Source: Acidisarcina sp.
GTDB taxonomy: Bacteria; Acidobacteriota; Blastocatellia; Pyrinomonadales; Pyrinomonadaceae
Direction: 5' to 3'
Assembly (NCBI GenBank): GCA_021155145.1
Contig: JAJNPX010000348.1
Location: 1-7,282, forward strand
Length of the DNA stretch: 7,282 nt
Numbering within the stretch: the first letter of the stretch is position 1; each line of letters begins with the position of its first letter. Positions 1 to 5,699 of this stretch are shown here, piece after piece. The notes below the pieces were generated by a model. It did no database searches, was not told the DNA's origin, and saw only the letters and a program-made list of their open reading frames with translations. A program made the position numbers and the translations under genes.

Positions 1-814
1 GCTTGCCCGAAAGGTCATTGATGTCAAAATGGGCGGGAAGCTCAGGATCGGTCGCCGGGTCCCACACTTCGTAATCGACGCCGTTGGTGATGCCGATGAG
101 GCGATCTGAACGCTGCCGCGTAAGCCAGTCAAGCCCGTATCCATTCTCCGCCGTCTGTATCTCAAACCCGTAACGCCGCGAAACGGTCGAGAGCACGTCC
201 GAAACTTCCAACCCTGCCTTCATTGCCGACGCATATCCGTTAAACGCGAATGCGTTTCGCGCAAAGGCAGACCCAAAGCCGAACTTCCATAGATCACTCG
301 AGGCGAAACCGCCCTGATAGGCCATGTTGTGGATCGAAAATACCGTGCGCGTGTTTCGCCAGTGATCGTCCCACCGCCGCCGCTCGGCGATCTCGACAGC
401 CGCGAATCCGCAGTGCCAATCATTCAGATGGACTATTTCCGGAGCCCTGCCGATACGCTTCAGCAACACGAGTGCAGCGTGATTGAAAAACGCGAACCGC
501 TCGTGATCTTCCGAATAGCCGTAGATCGAATCGCGATGAAAGAGCGACGGCGCGTCGATCAGAAAAGTCGGGGAGCCGTTCGCCTCGCTGTAAAAGGCCT
601 TTGCCGGATAAACGCCTCCGCGCCAATCTATGTTCAGATCGTCGATCGCCGTTTCCCAAAGATATTCACCCTTTGTCTGCCAATAGCACGGCGTGATCAG
701 CAGCGAATCGACCCCGACAGCCTTCAGAGCCTTCGGCAACGCCCCGGCGACATCCCCGAGCCCTCCCGTTTTCGAATATGGCACGGCCTCCGCCGCGATC
801 ACAGCAACACGCAT
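1..814 (-). CDS. glgA: Glycogen synthase (ADP-glucose type), N-terminal 271 residues, cut by window edge
   Basis: GlgA is a GT5-family cytoplasmic enzyme that transfers glucose from ADP-glucose to the growing alpha-1,4-glucan in glycogen synthesis. Reading from the ATG at 814, the protein opens with MRVAVIAAEAVPYSKTGGLG, which contains the KTGGLGDV signature (residues 15-22) that binds the ADP-glucose phosphates. Further family landmarks are YGYSEDHERF (98-107), HLNDWH (129-134), IHNMAYQG (161-168), AGLEVSDVLSTVS (200-212) and TNGVDYEVWDP (243-253). Together these cover the N-terminal Rossmann domain and the start of the linker. Full-length GlgA is about 480 residues, so a little over half is present; the C-terminal catalytic half lies beyond position 1 and its integrity cannot be judged. 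The start fits the family N-terminus exactly. No Shine-Dalgarno precedes it: the ATG follows seven T residues at the tail of a terminator-like hairpin. Plant-type starch synthases share the fold, but a bacterial GlgA is by far the best reading. Confidence 0.94.
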   Translation of the reverse strand, partial: MRVAVIAAEAVPYSKTGGLGDVAGALPKALKAVGVDSLLITPCYWQTKGEYLWETAIDDLNIDWRGGVYPAKAFYSEANGSPTFLIDAPSLFHRDSIYGYSEDHERFAFFNHAALVLLKRIGRAPEIVHLNDWHCGFAAVEIAERRRWDDHWRNTRTVFSIHNMAYQGGFASSDLWKFGFGSAFARNAFAFNGYASAMKAGLEVSDVLSTVSRRYGFEIQTAENGYGLDWLTRQRSDRLIGITNGVDYEVWDPATDPELPAHFDINDLSGK

Positions 815-896
815 AAAAAAATAGTCAGCAGGTGTAGTCGTATGCAGCCATCGGGATCTACGCCGGCTAAGCTGCGAAAAACTACAGGCTACTGAC
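815..896 (-). terminator. Putative intrinsic terminator of rho, abutting the glgA start codon
   Basis: An imperfect inverted repeat has arms at 824-848 and 871-896. GTCAG (824-828) pairs with CTGAC (892-896), TGTAG (833-837) with CTACA (882-886), and GCAGC (844-848) with GCTGC (871-875). Small internal loops separate these blocks, giving roughly 19 pairs and a loop of about 22 nt. On the minus strand the stem is followed at once by CTATTTTTTT (824-815) and then the glgA ATG. A stem plus a U-run 25 nt past the rho stop codon is what an intrinsic terminator looks like. A small competing stem, ACCAG (895-899) with CTGGT (908-912), shares two bases with the outer arm. The call rests on sequence only; stem stability was not computed. 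Confidence 0.55.
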
Positions 897-920
897 CAGG
901 GGCCTTACTGGTTACCGGCA

Positions 921-2405
921 TTAGGTCTGCATCGAAGCAAGGAATTCCGCGTTCGTCTTGGTCTTGCCGAGGCGTTCGAGGACGACCTCCATCTGTTCGA
1001 CGGGTGAAAGCGGATTGAGCACACGCCGCATTACCCAAATGCGGTTCAGGTCCTCTTTGCTGATCAGGAGTTCTTCCTTTCGGGTGCCCGATCTTTGCAG
1101 GTCGATCGCCGGGAAAAGGCGCTTATCCGAGAGACGCCGGTCGAGGTGTATCTCAGAGTTGCCGGTACCCTTGAATTCCTCAAAGATGACGTCGTCCATA
1201 CGGGAACCGGTATCTATCAGGGCGGTCGCTATGATCGTCAATGAGCCGCCCTCTTCGATGTTTCGCGCAGCTCCGAAGAATCGCTTCGGACGTTGAAGTG
1301 CGTTCGAATCGATACCGCCCGAGAGGATCTTGCCTGAAGGCGGAACGACCGCATTGTGCGCTCGTGCGAGACGCGTGATCGAGTCCAAAAGTATGACCAC
1401 ATCGCGTTTGTGTTCGACGAGGCGTTTTGCCTTTTCGATGACCATGTCGGCAACCTGAACGTGCCGCGTCGGCGGTTCGTCAAATGTCGATGATATGACC
1501 TCTCCGCGGACGGAACGCTGCATATCCGTGACCTCTTCCGGCCGTTCGTCGATGAGCAGCACGATGAGCGTCGTTTCCGGATGATTTTCTGTGATGGAGT
1601 TGGCGATGGTCTGGAGCAGCATCGTCTTACCGGTACGCGGCGGGGCGACGATCAAGGCGCGCTGGCCCTTGCCGATCGGCGTGACCAGGTCGATGACGCG
1701 TGCGGCGATATTTTCCGGCCCGACCTCCATCTTCAGCTGCTCATCCGGATAGAGCGGGGTCAAATTGTCGAAAAATACCTTTTCGCGGGATTGCTCCGGG
1801 GCTTCAAAGTTGATCGCTTCGACCTTGATCAGGGCAAAGTATCGCTCGCCTTCTTTCGGCGGCCTGATCTGGCCGGAAACGGTATCGCCGGTCCTCAGAT
1901 CGAATTTGCGGATCTGCGAGGGACTGACGTAAATATCGTCCGGCCCGGGCAGGTAGTTATATTCCGGGGCGCGGAGGAATCCGAACCCGTCCGGGAGCGT
2001 TTCAAGCACGCCCTCGGAAAAGATCAGTCCGCTCTTTTCGGTCTGTGCGGCAAGCACTTTGAAAATGAGTTCCTGCTTGCGAAGCCCGGTTGCGCCCTCG
2101 ATGCCCATTTCCTTGGCGATATGGGTCAGCTCGCTGATCGACATATCCTTAAGGCCGGCGAGATTCAGCATTTCCTGCTTTTCGCCGTTCGGCCCTCTTT
2201 GATCGCGGCGGTCGCTGCCTCTCTGGGCCTCTTTGCCGTTCGACGATACGTCCGGGGCGGTTTCCGCGGGTGCGGTTTCCGTGGGTGCGGTTTCAACGGC
2301 TGCGGTCTCTTCGCCGTTGGAATTCTCTTCGATGTCTTCCGCGTTGCTGCCGTCGTCAGACTTTACTGCCTTGGGCTTACGGGTTGATGTGGTTTTCGTT
2401 GCCAT
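921..2405 (-). CDS. rho: Transcription termination factor Rho
   Basis: Rho is the hexameric RNA-dependent ATPase/helicase that loads on C-rich nascent RNA and ends transcription. The 494 residues are about 75 longer than the 419 of E. coli Rho, and the surplus is an N-terminal low-complexity extension (about 1-77). The helical Rho_N domain follows (about 79-120), then the cold-shock-like primary RNA-binding domain with DGFGFLR (139-145) and a family-typical [12 protein letters not shown] segment (157-168). The ATPase core has Walker A APPRTGKT (254-261), DERPEEV with the catalytic glutamate E287 (286-292), Walker B VVILLD (336-341), the Q-loop around KILSGG (359-364), [20 protein letters not shown] (372-391) and the R-loop KGTGN (412-416). 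All catalytic motifs are intact. The ATG start gives a plausible basic N-terminus, but no clear Shine-Dalgarno is visible upstream. It lies between engB and glgA, separated from both by non-coding gaps with structured elements. Confidence 0.98.
   Translation of the reverse strand: MATKTTSTRKPKAVKSDDGSNAEDIEENSNGEETAAVETAPTETAPAETAPDVSSNGKEAQRGSDRRDQRGPNGEKQEMLNLAGLKDMSISELTHIAKEMGIEGATGLRKQELIFKVLAAQTEKSGLIFSEGVLETLPDGFGFLRAPEYNYLPGPDDIYVSPSQIRKFDLRTGDTVSGQIRPPKEGERYFALIKVEAINFEAPEQSREKVFFDNLTPLYPDEQLKMEVGPENIAARVIDLVTPIGKGQRALIVAPPRTGKTMLLQTIANSITENHPETTLIVLLIDERPEEVTDMQRSVRGEVISSTFDEPPTRHVQVADMVIEKAKRLVEHKRDVVILLDSITRLARAHNAVVPPSGKILSGGIDSNALQRPKRFFGAARNIEEGGSLTIIATALIDTGSRMDDVIFEEFKGTGNSEIHLDRRLSDKRLFPAIDLQRSGTRKEELLISKEDLNRIWVMRRVLNPLSPVEQMEVVLERLGKTKTNAEFLASMQT
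2250..2309 (-). repeat. Four tandem 15-bp units in rho, encoding ETAP-type pentapeptides
   Basis: Four consecutive in-frame 15-bp units lie at 2295-2309, 2280-2294, 2265-2279 and 2250-2264. They encode [15 protein letters not shown] and ETAPD (Rho residues 33-52). The two middle units differ by one base (cgcgggtgcggtttc versus cgtgggtgcggtttc); the outer ones are more diverged. This fits local duplication within a disordered linker, and such tracts can vary in copy number between relatives. Confidence 0.75.
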
Positions 2406-2639
2406 GATTTTGCGGTGTTTTACCGATAATTGATGTTGATTCCACGTTTTGCAGTTTCAGGTGTTCGGCAAGCTTTGGCCCCTCGGTAGAGATGAAAAAG
2501 AAAGGTGGATTACGTATGGATTAAGTTGTAGTAATTACAAATGAAACAATCCTTGAGCTTCCTCAAGAACCCTTGAAGTTATAGGGATGCTTCTTTTCTA
2601 CTACAAAACAAGCATTAAAGCAACTACATTTTCAAGAAA
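2406..2639 (-). promoter_or_regulatory. engB-rho intergenic region, probable rho leader/promoter
   Basis: This 234-bp non-coding gap is clearly AT-rich from about 2510 to 2640 compared with its neighbours, as expected if rho has its own promoter here. No convincing -35/-10 pair stands out. Structured elements seen are a perfect 6-bp hairpin CTTGAG-CTTC-CTCAAG (2552-2567); an overlapping alternative TCAAG-AACC-CTTGA (2563-2576) that uses the same TCAAG segment; a wider stem ATGCTT/AAGCAT (2587-2592 with 2610-2615); the dyad TTGTA-gtaat-TACAA (2526-2540); and CGGT/ACCG (2413-2425) just before the start codon. No T-run follows any of these on the minus strand, so I do not call a terminator for engB. 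Rho is known to be autoregulated through its leader in E. coli; any such control here is inference. Confidence 0.35.
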
Positions 2640-3227
2640 TCAAGGCCATTGGGAAATGGCGTCCCCGATGGCAGACCACACGTCGTCCCGGCCCTTTCCG
2701 GTTTGCGACGAGTAAGCGATCACGTTATCTCTGTTAAGAGCCAGCCTCGCCACCTTAAGTTGCTTCAAAAGTTGATTGCTCGAAAGTTTGTCCGCCTTTG
2801 TCGCGACCACGGTATGGGGTTTTTCGTTGAAGTGCAGCCACTCGTTAAGCTGCATATCGAGTTTTGAAGGTTCGTGCCGCAGGTCGATGAGCTGAACGCA
2901 GAGGGCCAGTTGATCCCTCTGCGAGAGATATTCCTCTGCCATTTTCCCCCAGTCGGAACGCATCGTCTTGGAAACCTTCGCATATCCGTAACCGGGCAGG
3001 TCAACGAAATAGAATTCCCCGTTTATAAGGAAGTAGTTTATGCTCTGGGTCCTGCCTGGCGTGTTCGATGTCCGGGCCAGGCCCTTTCGCCCAAGGAGCG
3101 AATTGATGAGCGATGACTTCCCCACATTCGACCGGCCCAGAAAGGCGATCTCGGGCCGTCGGTCATCGACCCAGTGGCTGCTGTTGAAAGCGCTCTTTAC
3201 AAAATCCGCTGAGGTTACCTTTATCAT
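2640..3227 (-). CDS. engB: Ribosome biogenesis GTP-binding protein EngB/YsxC (YihA)
   Basis: EngB is a small TRAFAC-class GTPase that acts in late assembly of the 50S ribosomal subunit and is essential in many bacteria. At 195 residues it has the normal family length and consists of the G domain alone. Visible motifs are G1 GRSNVGKSS (31-39), the G2 region TSNTPGRTQ (53-61), G3 DLPGYGYA (76-83), G4 TKADK (143-147) and G5 SSQTGKG (173-179). The N-terminus, with a lysine/valine start leading to PEIAFLGRSNVGKSS, matches the family, so the ATG at 3227 is well supported. Only a weak AGAAG touches the start codon, and it is too close to be a good Shine-Dalgarno. The gene lies 93 bp downstream of the M28 peptidase stop, and a terminator-like hairpin fills that gap. 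Rho follows in the same direction after 234 bp. Confidence 0.97.
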   Translation of the reverse strand: MIKVTSADFVKSAFNSSHWVDDRRPEIAFLGRSNVGKSSLINSLLGRKGLARTSNTPGRTQSINYFLINGEFYFVDLPGYGYAKVSKTMRSDWGKMAEEYLSQRDQLALCVQLIDLRHEPSKLDMQLNEWLHFNEKPHTVVATKADKLSSNQLLKQLKVARLALNRDNVIAYSSQTGKGRDDVWSAIGDAISQWP

Positions 3228-3235
3228 CTTCTAAC

Positions 3236-3296
3236 AAAAATAGACCGGGCCGTTCGGATCGCCAAGTTTGCCAAAGCGATCCAAAACGGTCCGGTT
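3236..3296 (-). terminator. Putative intrinsic terminator of the M28 peptidase gene, 15 nt from the engB start
   Basis: A long inverted repeat has arms at 3244-3262 and 3276-3295. GGATCGC (3256-3262) pairs with GCGATCC (3276-3282). After a G-U pair on the minus strand and a one-base bulge, the next seven bases (3244-3254 side) continue to ACCGG/CCGGT at the base with one further mismatch. That is about 17-18 pairs around a 13-nt loop. On the minus strand the stem is followed by CTATTTTTGTT (3243-3233), a U-rich tract in the position expected of an intrinsic terminator. It lies 25 nt after the peptidase stop codon. Orientation is judged from the T-run, which exists only on the minus strand. 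Confidence 0.62.
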
Positions 3297-3320
3297 GCGG
3301 AGATCTCCTCCAAAAAACAA

Positions 3321-4931
3321 TTAATTCTGCCTTACGGGAGCCCGCGGCATCTTATCCGGAGCGAACCGCGGGAGCAGAGCGTCTGCCATTGCCAGGTTAT
3401 AGACCGCGGTCGCGATGATCACCGCCGACTTCTTCACGTCATCCTCGACGATCCTTTCGTAAGTATCGAGATTCGTGTGCCATGTATGTGTGAAATACTC
3501 GATCGGATCCTGCTGGACACCGATCCCGGGAAGGCCGGCATTGTTGAACGAAGTGTGGTCCGATCCACCCAGGCCACGGCTTGAGGTGGAGGTCGCGCCG
3601 CCAAAACCGTAATCGGCAAACGAACCGGTCGCGGCACGAAGCGGCCCCGCGGCCTCGGGCGGCCCAAAGACGCTGAATCCGCGTGCTTTGCCCGTCCCGG
3701 AATCGATATTGAAATAACCGCCGAACTTTGAGAATGCCGGCGTGGGTTCCTCCGCCGAACCAAAGTGCTTTTTCACATAAGCCTGCGAACCGAGCAGGCC
3801 CTGCTCCTCGCCGCTCCAAAGGGCCACCCGAATGGTTCGGCGCGGCTTGACGCCGACCGCCTTCAGGATGCGAGCCGCCTCCATCATAACGGCGCAGCCG
3901 ATAGCGTTGTCCGTGGCCCCCGTCGCCGCGTGCCAGGAATCGAGGTGGCCGCCGAGCATGATCACTTCGTCGGCCTTATCGGTACCGGCCAGCTCGCCTA
4001 TCGTGTTATACGCGACCTTCCCTTCCGGGTAGATCTGGTTCTGGATGTTGAACTCGAGCTCGACCTTTTTCCCGTCCTTCATAAGCCGCACAATGCGGCC
4101 GAAGTCCTCGTTTCGCATCACGACCGTCGGTACGACCTTGGCCGGATCGAAACCGCTGGCAAATGCCCGGATCTGTCCGTGTTCACGGCCCGCGTCGTTC
4201 ACCCGCACCTTTACCCCGCTGGCGAGTAGAAAGGCGTTGGCCTGTTCGTTTATCCTTGCAAATGGCAGCGCGTCAGGCTTTGGCTCCTGCCGCTGCTGCG
4301 GCTGAACCTGGATCGGGCCCTGCTGCGGTGGCGGAGGCAGGGCATTCGGATCGAAACGCCGCGTTATCACCTCGTCGGATATTCGTTTTGCGGGCGGTTC
4401 GAAATTCACCGGTATCGAGGCCGGATTTCCCCAGATCACGATCTTGCCTTGCACCTGCGATCGAACGCTGTTCAGGTAGGCGTCGAGTTCGGCCTGGTTC
4501 GGCCGGGGCGGGAGCACCATCTGAAATGCTTCACCCGAGGCCACGCCATTCGTGCTCGGCGTCCAGGCAAGCACCTCGAACACAAGATTGTCCTTGACCG
4601 GTGCCGTAATGAATCCGGCGGCTCTCTCATTCACCCAACCGGGATTTCCCCAGTCCCAGGGTTCCATATCGACCCGGTCAAATCCCCATGTTCTCATCTG
4701 GCCCATCGCCCATTCGCCGGCGGCTTTGAGCTTTGGCGAACCGGTCAGACGCGGCCCGTAGACATCCGTCAGCACATGGAGTGTCTTCATTATCTGGGAA
4801 TTCTCCATTCCCTCTTTGCGGATGCGTTCATTGATGTCAGAAGCGGGTGCCGCTCCCTGTGCGAACATCGACATTGGGGCGATGAATGCAAGCATCAGCA
4901 CGGACGAAATTACAGCGTTAAGTTTTTTCAT
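3321..4931 (-). CDS. Secreted M28-family zinc peptidase with inserted PA-like domain
   Basis: M28 peptidases are co-catalytic two-zinc exopeptidases, usually aminopeptidases or carboxypeptidases. A signal peptide is clear: MKK, a hydrophobic stretch (about 7-24), and likely cleavage near residues 24-27. The metal and catalytic residues are all visible: HLD (H329, D331), the bridging aspartate in ATDNA (D341), SGEEQG with catalytic E375 and ligand E376, NIDSG (D410), and the last histidine in HTWHTNLDT (H485). An N-terminal region (about 40-125) precedes a protease-associated-like domain (about 160-295, ending [19 protein letters not shown]). That domain is interrupted by a proline/glutamine-rich stretch at 195-220. 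The catalytic domain covers about 305-515, followed by a short basic tail. Length is 536 residues, typical for PA-containing secreted members. The start is chosen for the signal peptide; only a weak purine tract precedes it. Substrate specificity cannot be read from the sequence. Its role is probably extracellular or periplasmic peptide breakdown. Confidence 0.93.
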   Translation of the reverse strand: MKKLNAVISSVLMLAFIAPMSMFAQGAAPASDINERIRKEGMENSQIMKTLHVLTDVYGPRLTGSPKLKAAGEWAMGQMRTWGFDRVDMEPWDWGNPGWVNERAAGFITAPVKDNLVFEVLAWTPSTNGVASGEAFQMVLPPRPNQAELDAYLNSVRSQVQGKIVIWGNPASIPVNFEPPAKRISDEVITRRFDPNALPPPPQQGPIQVQPQQRQEPKPDALPFARINEQANAFLLASGVKVRVNDAGREHGQIRAFASGFDPAKVVPTVVMRNEDFGRIVRLMKDGKKVELEFNIQNQIYPEGKVAYNTIGELAGTDKADEVIMLGGHLDSWHAATGATDNAIGCAVMMEAARILKAVGVKPRRTIRVALWSGEEQGLLGSQAYVKKHFGSAEEPTPAFSKFGGYFNIDSGTGKARGFSVFGPPEAAGPLRAATGSFADYGFGGATSTSSRGLGGSDHTSFNNAGLPGIGVQQDPIEYFTHTWHTNLDTYERIVEDDVKKSAVIIATAVYNLAMADALLPRFAPDKMPRAPVRQN

Positions 4932-5136
4932 TCTCGATTGAATACTAGACGACGGACGATTCTCGACTCGGCGTCGATCTAGGTTGGGTCTATATTATGG
5001 TCGTATGACGAACCGAAGGGTTTCGATATTTATACATTAATACAAATGCAAAGGTTTCAAAAAGCGGCCATTTCGGAACGGTATTGTGCGGATCGAAGTC
5101 GATTGACGTATAGTTTGGCCGGTTCACAAGAATAAT
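4932..5136. promoter_or_regulatory. Divergent intergenic region between the M28 peptidase and DUF1304 genes
   Basis: This 205-bp region separates two divergently transcribed genes and must hold promoters for both. The stretch 4985-5060 is AT-rich. On the minus strand it offers CATAAT (4993-4998) and TATAAA-like sequence near 5030, either of which could be a -10 for the peptidase. On the plus strand TATAGT (5109-5114) could be a -10 for the downstream gene, giving a leader of roughly 15-20 nt; TTGTGC (5084-5089) is a possible but poorly spaced -35 (19 bp). Matches are weak and the promoter rules of this lineage are not known to me, so exact sites are not claimed. No gene is visible in the region. 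Confidence 0.35.
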
Positions 5137-5505
5137 ATGAGGACACTTGGCAGAGTTCTGGCGGTGCTGGTCGCCGTCGAGCATATCGGGATAATGATCC
5201 TCGAGATGTTTTTCTGGGACCATCCCGTCGGACGGCAAGTATTTTCTATGACGCCCGAGATCTCGGCGGCCTCAGCGACGCTCGCGGCAAATCAGGGTCT
5301 GTATAATGGCTTTCTCGCCGCCGGCATCTTCTGGGGCGTGGGCTCCGATAGGAGAGACGTACTCGTCTTCTTTCTTTCCTGTGTCGTCGCGGCCGGCCTC
5401 TTCGGCGGAGCGACGGCAAAGACCTCGATCATATTTACCCAGGCGATGCCGGCCCTCGCGGCACTGTTTGTCGTTCTCGTCGGTTCAGGGCGCAGAGCAA
5501 ATTGA
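5137..5505 (+). CDS. DUF1304 family small integral membrane protein
   Basis: This 122-residue protein has the hallmarks of the DUF1304 family: an N-terminal helix with EH (15-16) and EMFFW (23-27), then LAANQGLYNGFLAAGIFWG (49-67), whose NQGLYNGFLA core is the family signature. Four hydrophobic segments are visible at about 5-26, 54-70, 74-92 and 97-116, giving a compact four-helix membrane protein with almost no soluble part. The family's function is not established. Conserved polar residues inside the membrane (E15, H16, E23, N52, Q53, N57) suggest a binding or transport role, but that is speculation. Length and N-terminus match the family, supporting the ATG at 5137. The upstream AAGAA is only a weak ribosome-binding match. 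No clear terminator follows, so cotranscription with the next plus-strand gene, 194 bp on, is possible. Confidence 0.88.
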   Translation: MRTLGRVLAVLVAVEHIGIMILEMFFWDHPVGRQVFSMTPEISAASATLAANQGLYNGFLAAGIFWGVGSDRRDVLVFFLSCVVAAGLFGGATAKTSIIFTQAMPALAALFVVLVGSGRRAN

Positions 5506-5699
5506 CGCCATCGGTTCCGTCCGGATCTGTTTCTGGAATTCAAATACCATTCTCACTATTCACCTGATACAACAACCGATACCGTGATCCTTTCTGGACC
5601 GGACGCGACGACCGCGTACCGCGATAGGCCCGGAAGAGAGATCAAAAATACGGCTCGCCGTGTCCTTGAATTCGGAGGCGCCAAGCCGGAGGTGTAATT
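5506..5699 (+). other. Intergenic gap before the modular secreted protein, no gene called
   Basis: The gap carries no recognisable RNA, terminator or promoter with good consensus. One reading frame stays open through it, from just after the DUF1304 stop to a TAA at 5695-5697. It has no ATG, only an unsupported GTG at 5584, and no family resemblance. A dyad of TTGAATTC-type octamers (around 5536-5543 and 5667-5674) is too short to interpret. Confidence 0.4.
5688..5694 (+). promoter_or_regulatory. Strong Shine-Dalgarno for the 5700 gene
   Basis: GGAGGTG lies five bases before the ATG at 5700, a near-perfect anti-16S match at good spacing. It fixes the start codon of the secreted modular protein. 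It is the only strong ribosome-binding site in the window; the other genes have weak or absent ones. Confidence 0.85.

Noticed and set aside
329..895. 188-residue plus-strand open frame
   Set aside because: It is antisense to glgA and runs over the terminator hairpin. The protein is composition-biased with no family resemblance, while the minus-strand frame is an unmistakable GlgA.
1581..2387. 268-residue plus-strand open frame antisense to rho
   Set aside because: Its length comes from the codon bias of rho on the other strand; the translation is low-complexity at its end and resembles nothing. Rho motifs fix the true strand.
2526..2606. TTGTAGTA (2526-2533) and its inverse TACTACAA (2599-2606)
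   Set aside because: An 8-bp inverted match 65 bases apart in AT-rich sequence is easily chance, and the match does not extend on either side.
3299..3312. Strong GGAGGAG on the minus strand after the M28 stop, with the palindrome GGAGATCTCC
   Set aside because: It looks like a Shine-Dalgarno, but no start codon with a sensible frame follows at proper spacing, and the engB start is over 70 bases away beyond the hairpin.
4449..4982. 177-residue plus-strand open frame over the start of the M28 gene
   Set aside because: It is a shadow of the peptidase coding sequence, with no plausible start site and no protein-like features such as membrane or domain motifs.
4990..5238. 82-residue minus-strand open frame overlapping the DUF1304 start
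   Set aside because: It covers a divergent promoter region and the antisense of a family-supported gene. Composition is unremarkable and there is no ribosome-binding site.
5506..5697. Frame kept open through the gap after DUF1304, ending in a TAA that overlaps the end of the GGAGGTG ribosome-binding region
   Set aside because: About 62 codons without a stop are not rare at this GC content. There is no ATG, the GTG at 5584 has no Shine-Dalgarno, and the peptide (ending EFGGAKPEV) matches no family I know. A translationally coupled leader peptide of 37 residues remains possible but unsupported.
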